Origin: Burkholderiaceae bacterium
GTDB taxonomy: Bacteria > Pseudomonadota > Gammaproteobacteria > Burkholderiales > Burkholderiaceae_C
Length of the DNA stretch: 64,000 nucleotides
NCBI GenBank assembly: GCA_019234815.1
Contig: JAFALA010000090.1
Location: 1 to 64,000 of the forward strand
Direction: 5' to 3'
The notes under the pieces are model-generated. The model had not been told where the DNA came from, searched no databases, and saw nothing but the letters and a program-made list of their open reading frames with translations. Shown piece after piece: positions 58,123 to 64,000 of this stretch. The translations under genes were made by a program, and so were the position numbers. Numbering within the stretch: the stretch's first letter is position 1; every line of letters starts with the position of its first letter.

Positions 58123-59085
58123 ATGAGCCCAACCGACAAGCGCCGGGTGCTGACGCCCGAAGCCCTGCTGATGATGGACAGCGTTGCCCGCACCGGCAGC
58201 TTTGCGGCAGCCGCGCGCGAGATGGGCAAGGTGCCGTCGGCCCTGACCTACAGCGTCAGGCAGCTCGAAGACGCGCTCGACGTGCTGCTGTTCGACCGCA
58301 GCGCGCGCCAGTCGGTGCTGACAGCCGCCGGGCAGGAATTGCTCAACGAGGGCCGCCGCCTGCTGAACGAGATGGACGCGGTGGCCAACCGCGTGCGCCG
58401 CATCGCCACGGGCTGGGAGAGCGAGCTCACGATCGCGATCGACGACGCCATTGCGCGCCGCGCCGTCTTCGACCTGATGGAAGGCTTCTACCAGCACCAG
58501 GAAGACGGCCGCCCGCCCCCGACCCGGCTGCGGCTGCGCACCGAGGTGATGTCGGGCACCTGGGAGGCGCTGTTCTCCGGCCAGGCCGACCTGGCCATAG
58601 GCACCTCGGCGCAGCCGCCCGGCTCCAGCTTTGTCTGCGAGCCGATTGGCGCGCTGGAGATGGCGTTCGTCGTGGCGCCGCACCATCCGCTGGCCAAGGC
58701 CGCCGATCCGCTGAGCGCGGAGACCATGGCGCAGCACCGCGTCATCACCGTGGCTGACACGGCCCGCTCGCTGGAGCGTCTCACCATGGGTGTGCTGCCG
58801 GGCCAGGACGTACTGGCCATGCCGTCGATGTCGCACAAGCTCGAAGCGCTGCTGCGCGGCCTCGGCTGCGGCACCTTGCCGCGACCGATGGTGAGCCGCC
58901 ACATCGAGGCAGGACGCCTGGTGCACAAGGAAATGGCCCAGGGCAAGCGCATCATCGAACTGCACTACGCCCGGCGCAGCAGCGCGCAGCCACCCGCCAA
59001 GGCGCTGGCCTGGTGGCTGCAACAGTTGCGCAGCCCCGCCACCCGGCGCGCGCTGGTCGAGCAGCACGAAGGCCTGCTGCTTTGA
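58123..59085 (+). CDS. LysR family transcriptional regulator
   Basis: N-terminal [48 protein letters not shown]; divergent from pirin. Confidence 0.95.
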   Translation: MSPTDKRRVLTPEALLMMDSVARTGSFAAAAREMGKVPSALTYSVRQLEDALDVLLFDRSARQSVLTAAGQELLNEGRRLLNEMDAVANRVRRIATGWESELTIAIDDAIARRAVFDLMEGFYQHQEDGRPPPTRLRLRTEVMSGTWEALFSGQADLAIGTSAQPPGSSFVCEPIGALEMAFVVAPHHPLAKAADPLSAETMAQHRVITVADTARSLERLTMGVLPGQDVLAMPSMSHKLEALLRGLGCGTLPRPMVSRHIEAGRLVHKEMAQGKRIIELHYARRSSAQPPAKALAWWLQQLRSPATRRALVEQHEGLLL

Positions 59086-60023
59086 GTGTTTCCGCCCTGG
59101 TCCAGACGCCCTACCGGGGCCGGTTTGCGCCGTCCCCCACCGGGCTGCTGCATGCCGGCTCGCTGGTGGCCGCGCTGGCCAGTTGGCTGGACGCGCGAGC
59201 GCATGACGGCACCTGGCTGGTGCGCATCGAAGATCACGACCTGGGCCGCTGCATTCCCGGCGCGGGCGACCAGATCCTGGCACAGCTGGCCTGCCTGGGC
59301 CTGCTGCCGGACGAGCCGCCGGTCTGGCAGTCCAAGCGGGGTGCGCTGTACCAGCAGGCGCTGGACCGCTTGGTCGGCTCGCATTGGACCTATCCCTGCG
59401 CCTGCTCGCGCCGCGAGATCCAGCAGGTGCTGGAAGCGCAGGGAAGCGGGCATGCGCGCAACGCCGAGCTGGTCTATCCCGGCACCTGTAGAACGGGCAT
59501 TCCCGCCGATCTGGCCGCGCGCCCGCAGCGCGCCTGGCGCTTGCGCAGCAGCGCCGACCTGGCCGGCCAGCGACCCCTGCTGCTGGACTGGACGGACCGC
59601 CGCCTGGGGCCGCAAAGCCAGGATCTGACGCATGCCGTCGGCGATTTCGTACTGCGCCGCGCCGATGGACTGTGGGCCTACCAGCTTGCCGTCGTGGTCG
59701 ACGATGCCGCGCAAGGCATCACGCACGTGGTGCGCGGCGAAGACCTGGCCGACAACACGCCGCGCCAGATCCGCCTGCAGCAACTGCTGGGCTTGCCCAC
59801 GCCCAGCTACCTGCACACGCCGCTGGTGCTGGGTCCGAACGGCGAGAAGCTGTCCAAGCAGAACGGCGCCGAGCCGCTAGACCTGGGCCAGCCGCTGGCC
59901 GCGTTCAAGGCCGCGGCACATGCCCTGGGCCTGGACTTGCAGGCCACGACGCTGGGTGATGCGCGGGCGCAAGCCTGCGCCATGTGGGCCGGCTCGCCCA
60001 TCAGTGGCATGATGCCGGCCTGA
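59082..60023 (+). CDS. gluQ: Glutamyl-Q tRNA(Asp) synthetase
   Basis: [43 protein letters not shown]; CxC…Y…C zinc motif; TTG start overlapping the LysR stop. Confidence 0.95.
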   Translation: MSVSALVQTPYRGRFAPSPTGLLHAGSLVAALASWLDARAHDGTWLVRIEDHDLGRCIPGAGDQILAQLACLGLLPDEPPVWQSKRGALYQQALDRLVGSHWTYPCACSRREIQQVLEAQGSGHARNAELVYPGTCRTGIPADLAARPQRAWRLRSSADLAGQRPLLLDWTDRRLGPQSQDLTHAVGDFVLRRADGLWAYQLAVVVDDAAQGITHVVRGEDLADNTPRQIRLQQLLGLPTPSYLHTPLVLGPNGEKLSKQNGAEPLDLGQPLAAFKAAAHALGLDLQATTLGDARAQACAMWAGSPISGMMPA

Positions 60024-60052
60024 ATTTTCATTTCATCGACAAGAGGTTCCCC

Positions 60053-60400
60053 ATGATCACCACCGAAAGCGGCCTGCGATACGAAGACACCGTGGTTGGC
60101 GAAGGCGCTGACGCGCAAACCATGCGCTACGTCACCGTGCACTACACCGGCTGGCTCTACAAGGACGGCGAAAAAGGCGCCAAGTTCGACTCCAGCAAGG
60201 ACCGCAACGACCCCTTCCGCTTCCCGCTGGGCGCCGGCCACGTGATCCGCGGCTGGGACGAAGGCGTGCAGGGCATGAAGGTCGGCGGCGTGCGCACGCT
60301 GGTGATTCCGCCCGAACTCGGCTACGGCGCACGCGGCGCGGGCGGCGTGATTCCGCCCAACGCCACGCTGATCTTCGAAGTGGAGCTGCTGGGGGTCTAA
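60053..60400 (+). CDS. FKBP-type peptidyl-prolyl cis-trans isomerase
   Basis: [87 protein letters not shown]. Confidence 0.97.
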   Translation: MITTESGLRYEDTVVGEGADAQTMRYVTVHYTGWLYKDGEKGAKFDSSKDRNDPFRFPLGAGHVIRGWDEGVQGMKVGGVRTLVIPPELGYGARGAGGVIPPNATLIFEVELLGV

Positions 60401-60405
60401 ATCCC

Positions 60406-60532
60406 GAAAAGTGCTTTCTGAAACCGTAGCGAGCGGCCCGCAGCGCCCGCGAGGAGCGGAGCCGTACGAGCGTACGGTGAGCACCACAGCGGGAGTTCCG
60501 GGTTGCGCAGCAGGTTTCTGGAAGTACTTTTC
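60406..60532. repeat. Intergenic inverted-repeat element (~127 bp)
   Basis: Outer arms gaaaagtgctttctgaaacc / ggtttctggaagtacttttc (17 of 20 matched), inner hairpin CCGTAC-GAGC-GTACGG. Confidence 0.65.
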
Positions 60533-62396
60533 AGTGCTGCAGCGTGTAGACGCGGTACAGCGCCGCACCCGCCAGGATGGCCAGCACCAGCAGCACGTAG
60601 GGCCAGCGTGAGGGCTTCTCGGCGTAGGGGTCTGACATCGAACGCTGCGCATTGGCGGGCAAGGTGGCCAGCTGCGTCAGCGAGGTGCCGAACGGGATGT
60701 TGATGCGCGCCCGCGCATTGATGGCCCAGCCGTTGGCATCGAGGATGGGTCCCAGGTTGCGGCTGCGCAGCTTGAACCAGGCCAGCAGCACGGCGGGGCC
60801 GGAAATGACCAGCATCACGCCCACCACGGCCAGCGGCAGCTGCCACCACTTGAGCGCGAACAGGCCCGTCATCATCGAGGCCAGCGCGGTGCCCAATGCG
60901 CCGACCGCCAGCCCCAGGGCCGCGAAAATGCCGGCGAACTTGCCCACGTCGAAGGTGCTGGGGCCGGCAGCGGGCTTGGCACCGGCCTCGGCCTTGTGCG
61001 CCACGTCGGCTGCGGCAGCATTCAAGCCATCCTGCGAGGCCTTGGCCTTGCTGGCGGCGATCTTCTGCATCTGCTCGCCCATCAGGCGTGCGACCTGCTT
61101 GTAGGGCGACCAGAAGGCCTGCCGCAGGCTGATCGGATGCTCGACGAGCTTGATGATGGTGGCGTCCCAGTCGCGGCCCTGGCGGTCGTAGAACACGCCG
61201 TTGCGGCCCACCATCAGCTGGTCGGCGTCGCCGGCCGTGAAGGCGGCGGCAATGGTCTGCTTCTCGGCACCGCGCGTGCAGGCGCAATAGACCAGGCAGA
61301 TACGCGCCAAGCCCGCCAGCGCGCCATGCTTGGCCGCGTCGGCGGCCGACACGCACAGATCGCATGAGCGGCCGTCCAGGTACAGGGTGCCGAGCTGGAA
61401 GGTGGCCTTGCCTTGGCCGGTGTAGAAATCCTTGAAGGCGACGAAATTGTTGGCCAGCGAGTGCAGGTCGCGGACATAGCGCGAGAGCCGCTCCAGCTCG
61501 CGCACGCCGTCGCCCACCGAGGCTGGATCGGGCTTGCCGGCCAGCCAGCTTGCGTAAGGCGCCATGGCCGTGCGGATGGACTCCCAATCGGCAGCGCTGA
61601 TCTGTTCACGCTCGCCCAGCAGAGGCTGCACCAGGACATCCTTGAGCTGCACCAATGCGGCGGACCAGGCCGGGTTGCTGCCCGGCCCCAGGGGCAGCCG
61701 CGCATCGGCGGCGATATGGGCCAGCGGCAGGCGCGCCAGGGAGCTGGTGTCGCTCAGCACGGCCTGCTGCGCGAGCAGCTTGAAATCGTCGAGCGAGGCA
61801 TTGAGCGCTTCGCTGGCCTGCGGGTCGAAGGCCGCCAGTTGGCAGCGCAGGAAGAAATCATTGATCTTCTCGGCCACGGCCGTCATGGAGGCATGCGCAT
61901 CGGCAGTGGCTTCGCCCAGCACCTGGGCATCGGCGCCGGCCGCTTCCCAGTCGGCCAGGGCCTTGGCGGCATAGACGGCCTGCGCGGTGCTGGTCTCCTC
62001 GACCGTGAGCAGATCGGATTCGGTCTTGCCCACCTCGGCGGCGACGGCCAGCGCGGCGGCATGGATGCGGGCGCCCTCCTCGTCGTCGGTCCGGATCGCC
62101 GATATCGGCACGCCCGCCACATGCTGGGTCAGCACATGGTTGTTGCTCAGGCGCTCACCGGCCCACTTCACCGCGGCGATCAGCTCGGGAGCGCGCACCT
62201 GGCCGTCCGCGTCGGCGTCGATGAACTCCAGGGTCCGGCTGTCGAACTCGATGCCCTTGACCGGACAGGACAAGGCCACCCAGAGTTTCTGGTCGAGCTG
62301 GTCGATGGCCAGCAGGTCGGCGGCCGTGTCGAGCCGGACTTGGTCAAAACCGCCAGCGAGGAAGAACCGCCATTGATGCGAAGCGCCCATGCTCAT
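60531..62396 (-). CDS. Uncharacterised EF-hand-loop / Cys-cluster membrane protein (621 aa)
   Basis: DADADGQVRAPE canonical EF-hand loop; CDLC…CLVYCAC; C-terminal hydrophobic segments; 56 bp after the SMC-like ATPase stop. Confidence 0.8.
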   Translation of the reverse strand: MSMGASHQWRFFLAGGFDQVRLDTAADLLAIDQLDQKLWVALSCPVKGIEFDSRTLEFIDADADGQVRAPELIAAVKWAGERLSNNHVLTQHVAGVPISAIRTDDEEGARIHAAALAVAAEVGKTESDLLTVEETSTAQAVYAAKALADWEAAGADAQVLGEATADAHASMTAVAEKINDFFLRCQLAAFDPQASEALNASLDDFKLLAQQAVLSDTSSLARLPLAHIAADARLPLGPGSNPAWSAALVQLKDVLVQPLLGEREQISAADWESIRTAMAPYASWLAGKPDPASVGDGVRELERLSRYVRDLHSLANNFVAFKDFYTGQGKATFQLGTLYLDGRSCDLCVSAADAAKHGALAGLARICLVYCACTRGAEKQTIAAAFTAGDADQLMVGRNGVFYDRQGRDWDATIIKLVEHPISLRQAFWSPYKQVARLMGEQMQKIAASKAKASQDGLNAAAADVAHKAEAGAKPAAGPSTFDVGKFAGIFAALGLAVGALGTALASMMTGLFALKWWQLPLAVVGVMLVISGPAVLLAWFKLRSRNLGPILDANGWAINARARINIPFGTSLTQLATLPANAQRSMSDPYAEKPSRWPYVLLVLAILAGAALYRVYTLQH

Positions 62397-62452
62397 TTGA
62401 TTCCTCTGGGAAAAGCGACGGGCCGATGGTAACTGAGCTCGCCCCGACGCAA

Positions 62453-64000
62453 TCAGTCGTAAACAGACCTCTCGGCCCGACGCGCCAGCACTGCGATCGG
62501 CGGTGCCCAGCGGTCGCCGCGCGGCTTCTTGCTGGTGACCAGCGTGATCTCGGACGGTTCGAACACCTCGACGTTGTGGGTGATGGGCGTGGTCAGCAGG
62601 TACTGCGCACGGGTGCTGCGCAGGAAATGGCCGACCAACTGGATGTTGCGCACGTCCAAGTGGGCAAACGGTTCGTCGATGAAGACGAAGCCGCCCGCGC
62701 TCTCGTCGTCCTTCATCAGGGCCACCAAGAGGATCAGGCTCTTGAGCACCTGCTGGCCGCCCGAGGCCTCGCCGTCGTTGAGGCCCACGTCGCCCTTGCC
62801 GTCGAAGTTGAACTTCACATGCAGGCCGGCCTGGGCCAGCACCATGTCGTCGTTGTCCAGGTGCGGCAGTTCGGCCAGCGCGATCACGCCGGCGAGTTCG
62901 CCGAGGTCCTGTACGTTCTTCTTGTAGCGGCGCACCGTGGCGCGCAGCACGTCGATGTAGCGCTCGCGGGCGTTGAAGGCGGCGATGCGCGCCATCTCGT
63001 TGCTGGCCCGGCGGTCGTCGAGCTGGGTGCTCTGCTCCAGCACCGACACCGTCATGCGCGCATGGCGCTCCTGCACCTGCGGATCGGTCTCCCAGACGCC
63101 GGTGTCGAGCTCCTGCTGCACATGGCGCATCGCGATCTCGGCCTGCTTGGCGTTCTCGAACTCGTCGCGCAGGGCCTGGACCTTGGCCGGCTGCACCCAG
63201 GCGGCCGGGAAACCTTCGCGCGCCTGGCGCGAGGCCTTGGAGGCCTGCGCCAGGTCTTGCCGGCGGCCGTCCTGCTCGCGCTGGATGCGCAGCACGTTCT
63301 CCTCGCTGCCCTTGAGGCCTTGCTGGGCGGACTCGTAATCGCGCTCGCTGCGGGTCGCTTGCGTGAGGCTGCGGTCGTGCTCCTGCTCCAGCGCGCTCAT
63401 GCGCGAAGCGGCCTCGACGCGGGCCTGGCGCAGCGCCGGCATACGGGCGCGGCACTCGGCGAATTCGTCCGAGCGCTCCGACAGCTCGCGCGCGGCCTTG
63501 TGGCCCTGCGCGGCGCGCTGCGCGTCCTTGAGCTGGCGCTCGACCTCGGCCTGTTCCTTGGCAATGCGGCTGAGCTCGCCGTCGTAGCGGGCCAGCTCTG
63601 ACTCCAGGGCCTTGCGCCGCGACTCCAGCGCCGACACGCCGAACTGGAAGTCGCGCGGCTCGACCCACAGGCTGCGGCCGCCGCGGCCGTCGCGGTAGTA
63701 GGCGTCCGGCGTGATCCATTCGCCGCCGGCCTGCGCGCCCTGCTCGGTGTCCTTGACGCAGCGGATGCTGGCCAACTGGCGCAGCAGCCAGCCCGGCAGC
63801 CTGGCGTTGATCTTCAGGGCCGCCAGCAGCGAGTCCTTGGGCAGGGAGGACGGCGCATGTTCGGCGTCGGCCACCACGTAATGGCGGTAGCGTTCCTTCG
63901 CGGCCAGCGCAAAGGCGCGGCTCTCGTCGCCGGACTTGGCCAGCACCACCACCCAGCGCGAGGGGCGCAGCAGGCCTTCGGCGGCGGCGCGCCAGACCTC
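62453..64000 (-). CDS. SMC/SbcC-like coiled-coil ATPase, N-terminus outside window
   Basis: Long Glu/Arg/Ala coiled coil then GEASGGQQVLKSLILLVALMKDDESAGGFVFIDEPFAHLDVRNIQLVGHFLRSTRAQYLLTTP (ABC signature-like, Walker B, D-loop); frame open to 64000. Confidence 0.85.
   Translation of the reverse strand, partial: EVWRAAAEGLLRPSRWVVVLAKSGDESRAFALAAKERYRHYVVADAEHAPSSLPKDSLLAALKINARLPGWLLRQLASIRCVKDTEQGAQAGGEWITPDAYYRDGRGGRSLWVEPRDFQFGVSALESRRKALESELARYDGELSRIAKEQAEVERQLKDAQRAAQGHKAARELSERSDEFAECRARMPALRQARVEAASRMSALEQEHDRSLTQATRSERDYESAQQGLKGSEENVLRIQREQDGRRQDLAQASKASRQAREGFPAAWVQPAKVQALRDEFENAKQAEIAMRHVQQELDTGVWETDPQVQERHARMTVSVLEQSTQLDDRRASNEMARIAAFNARERYIDVLRATVRRYKKNVQDLGELAGVIALAELPHLDNDDMVLAQAGLHVKFNFDGKGDVGLNDGEASGGQQVLKSLILLVALMKDDESAGGFVFIDEPFAHLDVRNIQLVGHFLRSTRAQYLLTTPITHNVEVFEPSEITLVTSKKPRGDRWAPPIAVLARRAERSVYD

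Overview
GC-rich chromosomal window whose gene content looks like Burkholderiales/Alcaligenaceae (inference from gene content and order only). It is mostly conserved housekeeping DNA: aceA, rraA, clpB, moaE, apbC/mrp, a phasin gene, ompA-like, gyrA, serC-pheA-tyrA-aroA/cmk-rpsA-ihfB-lapA-lapB, msbA, dnaE, trhO, gluQ and an FKBP PPIase. More interesting blocks sit inside it. (1) A contiguous selenocysteine island, all on the minus strand: fdoG with an in-frame UGA, fdoH, fdoI, fdhE, selA, selB and selC (tRNA-Sec). A bacterial-SECIS-like hairpin lies just after the UGA, and hicAB abuts the tRNA 3' end. (2) A nitroreductase / DsrE-like / GcvH-like mini-operon in which the GcvH homologue keeps the lipoyl-lysine motif outside any glycine-cleavage context. 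(3) Duplicated TGCTGCACCGCA(G/A)CA palindromes upstream of the phasin gene, resembling PhaR operators. (4) An AroA-Cmk fusion. (5) A five-gene glycosyltransferase block between lapB and msbA, including a GT10 (fucosyltransferase-like) member. (6) At the right edge, an SMC/SbcC-like ATPase truncated by the window, followed by a 621-aa protein with an EF-hand loop, a Cys cluster and C-terminal TM segments. I could not assign this pair to a known system, and it is my best candidate for something undescribed. No rRNA, CRISPR array, transposase or prophage was seen.
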